From Paraburkholderia aromaticivorans (GTDB taxonomy: Bacteria > Pseudomonadota > Gammaproteobacteria > Burkholderiales > Burkholderiaceae), in assembly GCF_012689525.1 (NCBI RefSeq), contig NZ_CP051516.1:124001-188000 (forward strand): a stretch of 64,000 bases of DNA, written 5' to 3'. Made by a program: the position numbers and the translations under genes. This document shows, in pieces, positions 56,166-64,000 of the stretch. Every line of letters starts with the position of its first letter. Positions within the stretch are counted from its first letter, which is position 1. The notes under the pieces are model-generated. The model ran no database searches. It was not told the origin of the DNA and saw only the letters and a list, made by a program, of their open reading frames with translations.

Positions 56166-56780
56166 ATGACCGTCCATTCACCGACCTGCACGGCGTTCGA
56201 AGGCCATCACCGCATCGCGTCGGGCGCGCTGCCCGACGTGGCGCTCGCGGTAAGAGAAGTGTTCGCGCGCGGTGAACAGGCGCCGGTCCTGGTCTTCGAC
56301 GACGTCACCAGCCGGCCGGTCGAATTCGATCTGCGCGGCACGCCCGACGAGATCGTCGCGCGGTTAGCGAGCCAGGATGACGGCACCCAAACCACTCACG
56401 CTCCCGACGACGCCACAGAGGACACGCCACGCGGCCGTGGCCGGCCCAAGCTTGGTGTGGTGGCGAGAGAAATCACGTTGTTGCCGCGTCATTGGGATTG
56501 GCTGAATGGACAGTCGGGCGGTGCGTCGGTTGCGCTGCGCAAACTGGTCGACGCGGCGCGCGTGGCCGGCGAGAACAAGGACCGCCAGCGCGCGGCGCAG
56601 GAAGCCGTGTATCGCTTCATGACCGCGCTGGCCGGCGATCTGCCGCGCTATGAAGATGCGACCCGTGCGTTGTACGCCGACGACCGTCCGCGTTTCGACG
56701 AGATCGTCGCGGCATGGCCGCAGGACGTGCGCGACTACACCTTGCGACTCGCAAACCCCGCTTTCGCGACGCTTGCGTAA
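56166..56780 (+). CDS. DUF2239 family protein
   Basis: A 204-residue protein of the DUF2239 family, by RGRPKLGVVAREITLLPRHWDWLNGQSGGASVALRKLVDAAR and YRFMTALAGDLPRYEDATRALYADD. The function is unknown. The RGRPKLGVVAREITL segment resembles basic DNA-binding tails, so a regulatory role is possible. ATG 56166 follows TTTGGAG; its promoter carries a palindromic operator. Confidence 0.85.
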   Translation: MTVHSPTCTAFEGHHRIASGALPDVALAVREVFARGEQAPVLVFDDVTSRPVEFDLRGTPDEIVARLASQDDGTQTTHAPDDATEDTPRGRGRPKLGVVAREITLLPRHWDWLNGQSGGASVALRKLVDAARVAGENKDRQRAAQEAVYRFMTALAGDLPRYEDATRALYADDRPRFDEIVAAWPQDVRDYTLRLANPAFATLA

Positions 56781-57203
56781 AGGCAAGCAAATCGCAGCGC
56801 CGTTGCAAGCGACGGGAGCACCGAATCGCAGAGACAAAAAAAACCGCTCACACCGGGGAAGCGTGAGCGGAAAAGTCGGAGAGTTACAACTACATCGCAT
56901 GCGCTTACTCATGGGGGTCAACGCAGCAGAACAAGTCTAAGAGCTTGCCCCACCCCTATACATCAGACGAATCCCAAACTTGTCGCCGATAAGCCGTCCG
57001 CATGGCGTCTCGCGTTCGGGCCGCGTGTGCTAGGCATTGCTTACAACATCCTGTCCCGGTTATTCCTGACATTTCCCTCATCAAGTCTCCGTGATGGCCG
57101 CCGTAAATGAGGTGGGAGCGTCGCTACGTATCCGACAGATCGCGAATGTTCGCGACGGCGTGGCGGCGCGAGCGTCCCGTCGTGACTCGTGAAGGATGGT
57201 GAA
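56781..57203. other. Intergenic stretch between the DUF2239 gene and a chemoreceptor
   Basis: No gene is supported in these 423 bases. A hairpin with leftward terminator polarity is listed separately. The rest should hold the promoter of the chemoreceptor; I do not see a clear sigma-28 sequence. Confidence 0.4.
56836..56870 (-). terminator. Terminator with leftward polarity, no matching gene
   Basis: CCGCTCAC (56844-56851) pairs with GTGAGCGG (56863-56870). On the minus strand it is followed by eight T (AAAAAAAA at 56836-56843). There is also AAAA on the other side, so rightward action is weak. There is no minus-strand gene to its right until 62208. Confidence 0.55.
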
Positions 57204-58769
57204 ATGAAGTGGTTCGACCGCATGCCTGTGTTCAGGAAACTGCTGCTGGCGTTTGCCGTGGTGATTGGTTTTTGCGTCGTGATCGGCGCGACGTCGCTGA
57301 GTACGCTGTCGTCGATGCACGGCATTACCGACGCTATCTGCGATAAACACATGGACGGCCTGTACTGGATGGAAGAGGCGAACCGCCACAAGATCGATTC
57401 CGATCTGGCCGCCGCAAATCTCGGCTACGCCACCGACGACGCCGGCCGTCAAAAGTTGAAGGACAGCATTGTCGGCTCGCTCAAGGAGATGCACGCCGCC
57501 TACGACCAGTATCGCGCGACGATCGAGACGGGCAAGGGCCAGGAGATGTTCGACGACGTGCTGCGCAAGTCGGCGGTGTGGGAAGGCATCGTGCATCAGC
57601 AGATCGGCCTCGAACCGATTCCGGCCGGCGTCGACAACAACGAACTGGTGCGTCGTGCGATTGCGTCGAGCGAGGCGCTGCGCGATCGCATCACGGCGCT
57701 GATCGACTATCGCCGCCGGCAAGCCAACGAAGCGCAGCAGGAAGCGTCCACCGGCTATCAACACATGCGCATCGTCATGAGCGTGCTGGTGCTGGGCGCG
57801 ATCGTCGCGGGCATGCTCCTCGCCATGGTGATCGCGCGTCGTCTGGCCGGGCAGCTTGGCGGCGAACCGGATTACGCGATGCAGATCGCCAACCGTATCG
57901 CGGACGGCGACCTCAGCGTGCGCGTCGACACCCGCATGGGCGACGCACACAGCTTGCTGTTCGCGTTGCGCAATATGCGTGAGCGGCTGGCCGGGATCGT
58001 GTCGGGCATCAGCGAGTCGAGCGAATCGATTTTGATGGCGTCGGGCGAAATCGCGCAGGGCAATACTGATCTGTCGCAACGCACCGAAGAGCAGGCCGCG
58101 GCGCTGCAGGAAACGGCGTCGAGCATGCAGGAGCTGACGTCGACGGTGAAGATGAACGCCGAGAACGCGCAGCAGGCGGGCGGCGTGGCGCACGGCGCGT
58201 CGGAAGTCGCGGCGCGCGGCAGCCACCTTGTCGGCGACGTGGTCGAAACGATGCGCGAGCTGGCGGCCGGCTCGAAGCGCATGACGGACATCATCGCGGT
58301 GATCGAAGGCATTGCGTTCCAGACCAACATCCTCGCGCTGAACGCGGCGGTGGAAGCGGCGCGTGCCGGCGAACAGGGGCGCGGCTTCGCGGTCGTGGCG
58401 GGCGAAGTGCGCTCGCTCGCGCAGCGCAGCGCGGTATCGGCGAAGGAGATCAAGGAGTTGATCGAAAGCTCGACGGCACGCGTGGGCAGCGGCGCTGAAC
58501 TCGCCGAGCGAGCCGGGCAAACGATGGCCGAAGTCACGCACGCGGTGAAACGGGTGACCGACATCATGGGCGAGATTTCGTCGGCGTCGCGGGAGCAGAG
58601 CACCGGCATCGAGGAAGTCAATCGCGCCGTCGCGCAGATGGACGACGTGACCCAGCAGAACGCGGCGCTGGTCGAGCAGGCGGCTGCTGCTGCGGCGTCG
58701 ATGGCGGATCAGGCGAGGCAGTTGCAGGCGGCTGTGACGGTGTTTTCGCTGGAAGCGCGGCACGGCTGA
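57204..58769 (+). CDS. Methyl-accepting chemotaxis protein
   Basis: A 521-residue chemoreceptor. TM1 ([20 protein letters not shown]), a periplasmic helical sensor of the Tar/4HB type, TM2 ([21 protein letters not shown]), HAMP ([24 protein letters not shown]) and the signalling domain with the conserved tip ([38 protein letters not shown]). It lacks a CheR-binding tail, ending EARHG, unlike the receptor near 49.6 kb. The ATG at 57204 is preceded by AAGGATGG. Confidence 0.93.
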   Translation: MKWFDRMPVFRKLLLAFAVVIGFCVVIGATSLSTLSSMHGITDAICDKHMDGLYWMEEANRHKIDSDLAAANLGYATDDAGRQKLKDSIVGSLKEMHAAYDQYRATIETGKGQEMFDDVLRKSAVWEGIVHQQIGLEPIPAGVDNNELVRRAIASSEALRDRITALIDYRRRQANEAQQEASTGYQHMRIVMSVLVLGAIVAGMLLAMVIARRLAGQLGGEPDYAMQIANRIADGDLSVRVDTRMGDAHSLLFALRNMRERLAGIVSGISESSESILMASGEIAQGNTDLSQRTEEQAAALQETASSMQELTSTVKMNAENAQQAGGVAHGASEVAARGSHLVGDVVETMRELAAGSKRMTDIIAVIEGIAFQTNILALNAAVEAARAGEQGRGFAVVAGEVRSLAQRSAVSAKEIKELIESSTARVGSGAELAERAGQTMAEVTHAVKRVTDIMGEISSASREQSTGIEEVNRAVAQMDDVTQQNAALVEQAAAAAASMADQARQLQAAVTVFSLEARHG

Positions 58770-59121
58770 AGGCGCCGGTGATCTTCATGGGCGCGCTGGA
58801 TCGCGCCCGGGTCGCCAGCGAGCGCGCGCCTCACGCCGCTCCATGCAATACGGCTATCCCGCGTCGTTACGGAGCGTCGGCTTTGGCGTTGCATGCAACG
58901 CGGCTACGCCGCAGCGACAACGAGCGTCGGCTTTGGCCGCCGCAACCAACGCGGGCAGCACCACGCCGCCTGCTGCCGCATTCACCGCCTACCTCGCCGC
59001 GCATTTCCCCGAGCTTGCCAGGCCCAATGGCACTCCGTACACTCGCGCCTAATTCCTGGGCGGCGCCTTGTGCCGGCGCCGCGCCACCATAAATAGCGCC
59101 GAACAGAGGAGAACCCCCGCC
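58770..59121. other. Intergenic stretch with an imperfect 50-bp tandem duplication
   Basis: No gene is supported in these 352 bases. A unit of about 50 bases starting ATGCAA and ending GAGCGTCGGCTTTGG plus six bases occurs at 58842-58891 and again, with substitutions, at 58892-58942. Frames through it encode low-complexity sequence without a family. AGAGGAGA at the right end is the ribosome binding site of the permease. Confidence 0.55.
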
Positions 59122-60429
59122 ATGGCCGATTCCTACTTCCCCCGCTGGCGCGCCCAGTCCGCGGCTGCCGAGGGCCGCATCGTCGGTACCGACGAGCGGC
59201 TCGCGTGGCCCCAAATGTTCGCCATGGGCGTGCAACACGTCGTCGCGATGTTCGGCTCGACGGTGCTCGCGCCGTTGCTGATGGGCTTCGATCCGAACCT
59301 GTGCATCTTCATGTCGGGCATCGGCACGCTGTTGTTTTTCGTGCTGGTGGGCGGCCGCGTGCCGAGCTATCTCGGCTCGAGCTTCGCGTTCATCGGTCTC
59401 GTGATCGCGGTCACGGGTTACGGCGGCCACGGCCCGAACCTGAACATTCCGGTCGCGCTGGGCGGGATCATCGCGTGTGGCGTGGTGTACGCGCTCATCG
59501 GCCTGATCGTGTCGGCGGTCGGCACCACATGGATCGAGGCGCTGATGCCGCCGGTGGTGACGGGCGCGATCGTCTGCGTGATCGGTTTGAATCTGGCGCC
59601 GATCGCAGTGCATGGTGTGAGCGGCAGCAACTTCGATTCGTGGATGGCGCTCGTCACTGTGCTGTGCGTGGGCGCGGTCGCGGTGTTCGCACGCGGCATG
59701 TTGCAGCGTCTGCTGATTCTGGTCGGTCTGCTGATGGCATATGTGATCTACGCGATCGTCACGAACGGTCTCGGCATGGGTAAGCCGATCGATTTCGCCA
59801 TCGTCGCGAACGCCGCGTGGTTCGGCATGCCGCACTTCACGGCGCCGGTGTTCAACGTGCAGGCGATGACCTTGCTCGCGCCGATCGCGGTGATTCTGGT
59901 GGCGGAGAACCTCGGGCATATCAAGGCGGTGAGCGCGATGACGGGCCAGAATCTGGATCGCTACGTCGGCCGGGCATTTCTCGGCGACGGACTCGCGACG
60001 ATCGTGTCCGGCTTCGCCGGCGGCACCGGTGTGACGACGTATGCCGAGAACATCGGCGTGATGGCCGTCACCAAGATCTATTCGACGCTGGTCTTCGTGA
60101 TCGCGGCGTTGATCGCGCTGGTGCTGGGTTTTTCGCCGAAGTTCGGCGCGGTGATCCAGACCATTCCGGGGCCGGTGCTGGGCGGCGTGTCGATCGTCGT
60201 GTTCGGGCTGATCGCCGTGACCGGCGCGCGCATCTGGGTCGTCAACAAGGTGGACTTCTCCGACAACCGCAATCTGATCGTGGCCGCGGTCACGCTCGTG
60301 CTCGGCGCCGGCGATTTCTCGTTGAAGCTCGGCGGCTTCGGTCTCGGCGGCATCGGCACCGCGACGTTCGGCGCGATCATTCTCTACGCTCTCCTGAGAA
60401 GGAAGCCGGCGCAAGGTCCGGTGGCGTGA
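59122..60429 (+). CDS. Uracil/xanthine permease (NCS2 family)
   Basis: A 435-residue membrane transporter with about 14 hydrophobic segments. Family motifs: QHVVAMFGSTVLAPLLMGFDP near the N-terminus, PSYLGSSFAFIG, and GGTGVTTYAENIGVMAVTKIYS (with the conserved Glu for base binding), and PGPVLGGVSIVVFG. It resembles UraA and PyrP more than XanQ, so uracil with protons is the likely cargo. No pyrimidine catabolism genes are adjacent. Confidence 0.93.
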   Translation: MADSYFPRWRAQSAAAEGRIVGTDERLAWPQMFAMGVQHVVAMFGSTVLAPLLMGFDPNLCIFMSGIGTLLFFVLVGGRVPSYLGSSFAFIGLVIAVTGYGGHGPNLNIPVALGGIIACGVVYALIGLIVSAVGTTWIEALMPPVVTGAIVCVIGLNLAPIAVHGVSGSNFDSWMALVTVLCVGAVAVFARGMLQRLLILVGLLMAYVIYAIVTNGLGMGKPIDFAIVANAAWFGMPHFTAPVFNVQAMTLLAPIAVILVAENLGHIKAVSAMTGQNLDRYVGRAFLGDGLATIVSGFAGGTGVTTYAENIGVMAVTKIYSTLVFVIAALIALVLGFSPKFGAVIQTIPGPVLGGVSIVVFGLIAVTGARIWVVNKVDFSDNRNLIVAAVTLVLGAGDFSLKLGGFGLGGIGTATFGAIILYALLRRKPAQGPVA

Positions 60430-60552
60430 GTTTTCTCGCGCGCCGAACCACTCGTCTCTGTGGGTTCGTCGGCGGCGCAGGCTTTTTCTTTCGCACGTTG
60501 TTTCGATCGAAGAAAGCGCACTGCGTCGCCGGCATCACAACCACGCAGCGCG

Positions 60553-62208
60553 TTACTTTCTCCGCGCCGTCAGCGCAGTCTCCGACAAATCCACTTCCCG
60601 CATCAGCTTGTTCAACGTCTCGTCGTTGATCTCCTGACTGCTGCGCAGCGCCAGCAACGTTTTGCGCTCGGCTCTCATAGCGGCGAGCTTCATTCTGAAC
60701 TCCAGCGCATCGGCGCGGCGCGCCAGTTCGCGTGGTTCCCGTTCTTCGTTGAGCGTGGCGAGGCGGCGTCGATAGAGGTCCATCACCCGCGCAGTGACGT
60801 CCGCCGCATACGCCGAGGCTGACTCATCGAGATTCGCGCACTCCCTGTCGTGCACCTCGTCGACCGCGCGAATCGCGGCTTGCGCGGCCATGGTCCGGGC
60901 GAGCGCTTCCTCGGTGGCATGCGGATCCTTTCCGCGGCGCCAGCCGCTCAGCAACAGTGGCAAGCCCACCACCGCCACGATCAGCGAGACCAGAATCACG
61001 CCGGATGCGATGAAGATCGCGAGATCGCGGCCCGGCAACGGGGCGCCGCCCGGCAACACCTCCGGCAACGACAACACGCCCGCAAGCGTCACGGCCCCGC
61101 GCACGCCGGCCACCGTCGTCACCCCGGCCGTACGCAAGCCCGGAACGGCATTCGCCATGCCTTGCTTCGCGGCGCTGCGGCTCGCGAACCAGCGCAGCAG
61201 CCACACCCACACGAAGCGCATCGCATACAGGGCACCCGCCACGGCGGCGATGTAGCCGATCAGCCGCCAGACCTGAGCGTTACTGGTCTCGTGCGCGTCG
61301 AGCAATGCCCGGCCGAGAATGTGCGGAAATTGCAGCCCCAGCAGAATGAACACCATACCGTTGAAGACGAACTCGATCATCGTCCACGTGCTGCTGGCGC
61401 GCACTCGCGATGACGCCGGCCCCGCAGTCACAATGGTCGTGTAGTTCATCATCATGCCGGCGGCGACCGCGGCCAGAATGCCCGACAACTCGAAACGCTC
61501 GGCGACCAGATAGGCGGCGAACGGAATCAGCAGAGTCATCACGACGCCGGGCGCCGGGTCGCCTTCTTCGGTGAGATTCAGAAAGTGAGCCGACACGAAG
61601 CCGAACAGCCAGCTCACCGCCGCACCCGTCGCGAGGCCGCCCACGGCGATGATCACGAAACTGATCGACGCGTCGCGCAACGAAAACACACCGGTCAGCG
61701 CCGCGGCAATCGCGAATTTCAACGCGACCAGTCCGGACGCGTCGTTCATCAACGCCTCGCCTTCGAGGATATGCATCAGCCGCCCCGGAATCTTGCCCTT
61801 GCCGGCGATGCCGGACAGCGCCACCGCATCGGTCGGCGACAACACCGCGGCCAGTGCGAACGCGACCGGCAGCGAGATCGACGGCACCAGCGCGTGCACG
61901 AAGTAGCCGACCACCAGCACCGTCATGAAGACGAGGCCGAGCGCGAGCATCAGGATCGAGCGGCGCGCCATGAAGAACTCGCGCTTCGGAATGCGCCAAC
62001 CGTCCGCGAACAGCAGCGGCGGAATGAACAACATCATGAAAATGTCCGGATCGAAGGTGACGTGCAAGCCGAGCTTCTGCCACGCGAGCAATGCGCCGAT
62101 CGCGATCTGCACGAGCGGCAACGGCAACGCGATCGGCAGGATGCGGGTGACGACGCCCGACGCGGCGACGGCGAGCAAAAGAATCAATACGGTAAAGACA
62201 ATGTCCAT
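60553..62208 (-). CDS. Na+/H+ antiporter, CPA1 (NhaP-like)
   Basis: A 551-residue membrane protein. Helices with PLVQIAIGALLAW, FMMLFIPPLLFADGWRIPKREF, and the CPA1 transport motif VLSPTDAVALSGIAGKGKIPGRLMHILEGEALMNDASGLVALK, containing the Asn-Asp pair. A cytoplasmic C-terminal part of about 130 residues, charged and helical, follows (from about 420). Exchanges sodium or potassium for protons. It is convergent with the permease, 120 bases away. Confidence 0.93.
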   Translation of the reverse strand: MDIVFTVLILLLAVAASGVVTRILPIALPLPLVQIAIGALLAWQKLGLHVTFDPDIFMMLFIPPLLFADGWRIPKREFFMARRSILMLALGLVFMTVLVVGYFVHALVPSISLPVAFALAAVLSPTDAVALSGIAGKGKIPGRLMHILEGEALMNDASGLVALKFAIAAALTGVFSLRDASISFVIIAVGGLATGAAVSWLFGFVSAHFLNLTEEGDPAPGVVMTLLIPFAAYLVAERFELSGILAAVAAGMMMNYTTIVTAGPASSRVRASSTWTMIEFVFNGMVFILLGLQFPHILGRALLDAHETSNAQVWRLIGYIAAVAGALYAMRFVWVWLLRWFASRSAAKQGMANAVPGLRTAGVTTVAGVRGAVTLAGVLSLPEVLPGGAPLPGRDLAIFIASGVILVSLIVAVVGLPLLLSGWRRGKDPHATEEALARTMAAQAAIRAVDEVHDRECANLDESASAYAADVTARVMDLYRRRLATLNEEREPRELARRADALEFRMKLAAMRAERKTLLALRSSQEINDETLNKLMREVDLSETALTARRK

Positions 62209-62583
62209 CGGTCTATTTCTGGGGATATAACGGTAAGACTTCGATGATCTTCGACGATACGGCCACGCGATGCTGACGAAGCGTAAGGCCCAAGTTTAGC
62301 CCGACCAAGCGTGACGCAGCGCTCAGGCCGACATGCAACGCTGTCAGCGAGACGCAGGCGTAGTCATTACGACGCGGCGCACCTTAACGGTGCGCGCCAC
62401 GCCCACGCGCGGCGCATGCTCCCTTACACGGGTCAATCTTCCGGACAAATTTCATTGGAATGTGCGTCAGCGTGCGCATGGAGCTTGCTTAAGGTATATC
62501 GATGACGCACATTTGAGAGAACGGCGCCGAGGTTGTTCGCTTCCGCGTTCGGACCGGCCCGGCTCTCGCGTGAGAGGACTTGC
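62209..62583. other. Divergent intergenic region before the EAL gene
   Basis: No gene is supported in these 375 bases between the antiporter and EAL genes. It should hold both promoters. No clear hairpin or operator is recognised. Confidence 0.4.
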
Positions 62584-63852
62584 ATGACGATTGCGCAACA
62601 GGAAAGGACGGCCAGCGCGCCACATGGCTTCGGTGTCGAGATGACGTCGGGGCTCGAACGTTTTACGGTGCAGCATGGCGAACTCACGCTGAGCAGCGTG
62701 TTTCAACCGATTTTCAGCCTGTCGCATATGCGGGCGGTCGGTTACGAAGGGCTGCTGCGTGCGCACGACGCGCTCGACCGGCCCGTGTCGCCGCTCGACG
62801 TATTCGGCGAGGCCGCGCGCCTCGGCGATGTGCTGCAGGTCGACAAGCTGGCCCAGACGCTGCATCTGGAGAATTTCAAGGTACTCGGCGCGGAGCGCGA
62901 GTGGTTGTTCCTGAACGTGCATCCGGGCGCGCTCACCGATCCGTATCTCGCCGCCGCCTTGCTGGCCACACTGAAACGGGTCGATCTGCCACCGCGGCGC
63001 ATCGTGCTCGAAGTGCTCGAGCATCGCGCTGAAGACCTGGAGCGTCTCGCCGACGCCGTGCGCCAGTTCCGCGAGCGCGGCTTCCTGATCGCACTCGACG
63101 ATTTTGGCGCGGGCCACTCGAACGTCGAACGGATCTGGCAACTGAATCCCGACATCGTCAAGCTCGACCGCATCATGCTGTCGCACGCCGCGCATCGCGC
63201 CGACATGGCGACGATCCTGCCGGGTCTCGTGGCCTTGCTGCACGAAGCGGGCAAGCTGGTGCTGGTCGAGGGTGTGGAAACGGAGCATGAAGCGCAGATG
63301 GCGCTCGCCTGCAATGCGGACTTCGTGCAGGGCTTTTTCTTCGGCCGTCCGAACCCAGGCGCGGCCGATGCGTTGCACGCGACGACGTGCATCAACGAAC
63401 TCACCGAGCGTTATCGCGATCAGGCCGACGCGCGCGAGCGCCGCAATGCCAGCCGGCTCGCACCGTACGTGCGAGCTTTCGAGCGGGCGGCGGAACGGCT
63501 CGCGGCTGGCGAACCGCTCGAGGAAGTGTGCTGGAATTTTCTCGCGCTCGATCATGCCGCGCGCTGCTTCCTGCTCGATGCGAAGGGCAAGCAGGCGGGC
63601 CGCAACGTCGTGCTGCGCGCCGATCGCGCGGCGCATGAAACGCGCTTTCTACCGCTCGCCGACGCGCAAGGCGCGAACTGGCTGCGTCGTCCGTATTTCC
63701 GCGATGCGATCAATGCGCCGGAGCGCGTGCATGTGACGCGGCCGTATCTGTCGATCAACGAGGCGTTGCCGTGCGTGACGCTTTCGGTGGCGACGCGCGT
63801 GGGCGAGCAGACCTGCGTGCTGTGCGGCGATATCGACTGGGTGGACGAATAG
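62584..63852 (+). CDS. EAL-domain cyclic di-GMP phosphodiesterase with C-terminal sensor domain
   Basis: A 422-residue protein. The EAL domain (about 30-265) has EGLLR in place of EALLR. The catalytic and metal residues are all present: Glu55, Asn111, Glu143, Asp172-Asp173 (ALDDFGAGHSN), Lys193 (VKLDR), Glu229 (VEGVE) and Gln249 (VQGFFFGRP). The C-terminal part (about 280-422, ending TCVLCGDIDWVDE) looks like a cytoplasmic Cache/PAS-like domain as in YkuI. It should be active and soluble. ATG 62584 follows GAGAGGACTTGC. Confidence 0.92.
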   Translation: MTIAQQERTASAPHGFGVEMTSGLERFTVQHGELTLSSVFQPIFSLSHMRAVGYEGLLRAHDALDRPVSPLDVFGEAARLGDVLQVDKLAQTLHLENFKVLGAEREWLFLNVHPGALTDPYLAAALLATLKRVDLPPRRIVLEVLEHRAEDLERLADAVRQFRERGFLIALDDFGAGHSNVERIWQLNPDIVKLDRIMLSHAAHRADMATILPGLVALLHEAGKLVLVEGVETEHEAQMALACNADFVQGFFFGRPNPGAADALHATTCINELTERYRDQADARERRNASRLAPYVRAFERAAERLAAGEPLEEVCWNFLALDHAARCFLLDAKGKQAGRNVVLRADRAAHETRFLPLADAQGANWLRRPYFRDAINAPERVHVTRPYLSINEALPCVTLSVATRVGEQTCVLCGDIDWVDE

Positions 63853-63908
63853 CAGTTCTGAGATCATGTCGTTTTCAACGAGTTTTTTAACGACACTCAG
63901 CCGCGCTT

Positions 63909-64000
63909 ATGTCCATCCTTCTCGAAATCATTGCCACGACCGTTGCCGACGCGCGCCTCGCCGCGCAAGCCGGCGCTAACCGTCTCGAACTTGTTACCGC
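63909..64000 (+). CDS. cutC: Copper homeostasis protein CutC (start only)
   Basis: Only the first 30 codons are in the window: MSILLEIIATTVADARLAAQ, then AGANRLELVT. This matches the opening strand-helix of CutC TIM-barrel proteins (LE-(V/I)-x-x-x-(T/S) and Ala-Gly-Ala-x-R-(L/V)-E-L). It reads off the right edge. Its role in copper handling is based on old E. coli work and is disputed. Confidence 0.85.
   Translation, partial: MSILLEIIATTVADARLAAQAGANRLELVT

Noticed and set aside
57081..58763. 560-residue minus-strand protein opposite the chemoreceptor
   Set aside because: Arg/His-rich image of a GC-rich gene; the plus strand has all chemoreceptor domains.
58867..60414. 515-residue minus-strand protein opposite the permease
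   Set aside because: Composition is Arg/His/Glu-rich without any motif, typical of antisense frames in GC-rich genes.

Overview
The window is high-GC bacterial DNA. Its gene families and gene order fit a Burkholderiales chromosome, most likely Burkholderia or Paraburkholderia: H-NS-type nucleoid protein, a Tat-exported HiPIP, a collagen-like lipoprotein, and the rsmI-yraN-diaA-dolP neighbourhood. All calls come from reading the sequence. No database search was possible.

Left part (1-30.4 kb) is ordinary chromosome. A galactofuranose-type sugar ABC transporter (partial ATPase ytfR and binding protein ytfQ), a LacI-type regulator and an aldose 1-epimerase share repeated ACTAATAATAT elements, probably the regulator's operator. 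Next come an EEP-family hydrolase, a secreted protein of unknown function, an AAA+ ATPase, an FAD oxidoreductase, the HiPIP, an MHS-type MFS transporter, an amidase, a dienelactone hydrolase, a nitronate monooxygenase, a branched-chain amino acid binding protein, a JmjC/cupin protein, a repeat-rich lipoprotein, a second MFS transporter, a HugZ-like protein, an H-NS protein, a CDF metal exporter, an Lrp regulator, and a two-gene unit of a DnaQ-like exonuclease and an MBL hydrolase. A structured RNA with its own promoter probably lies at about 25851-26070. RlpA, RsmI, YraN, DiaA, DolP and a c-type cytochrome follow.

Middle part (30.5-49.5 kb) is a genomic island inserted at the 3' end of a tRNA-Ala(CGC) gene. 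It starts with a P4-type tyrosine integrase. An imperfect copy of the tRNA end and a second cluster of GGGGGTAT elements mark the other side. The core (integrase, AlpA-like regulator, primase-helicase) looks like a P4-like satellite or integrative element. The rest resembles defence cargo: an EVE-domain/nuclease fusion, a caspase-like (clan CD) protease paired with a 95-residue acidic protein in AT-rich DNA, a nuclease-related protein, and a complete type I restriction-modification system (hsdR, then hsdM-hsdS). The small-protein/caspase-like pair is the best candidate for an undescribed system.

Right part (49.5-64 kb) returns to chromosome. It holds a chemoreceptor with a CheR-type C-terminal pentapeptide, a TetR-SDR unit with matching operator-like sites, an SDR pseudogene that has lost its middle, an NAD(P)-binding protein, a diguanylate cyclase, a DUF2239 protein behind a perfect 16-bp palindrome, a second chemoreceptor, an NCS2 uracil/xanthine permease, a CPA1 Na+/H+ antiporter, an EAL phosphodiesterase, and the start of cutC.
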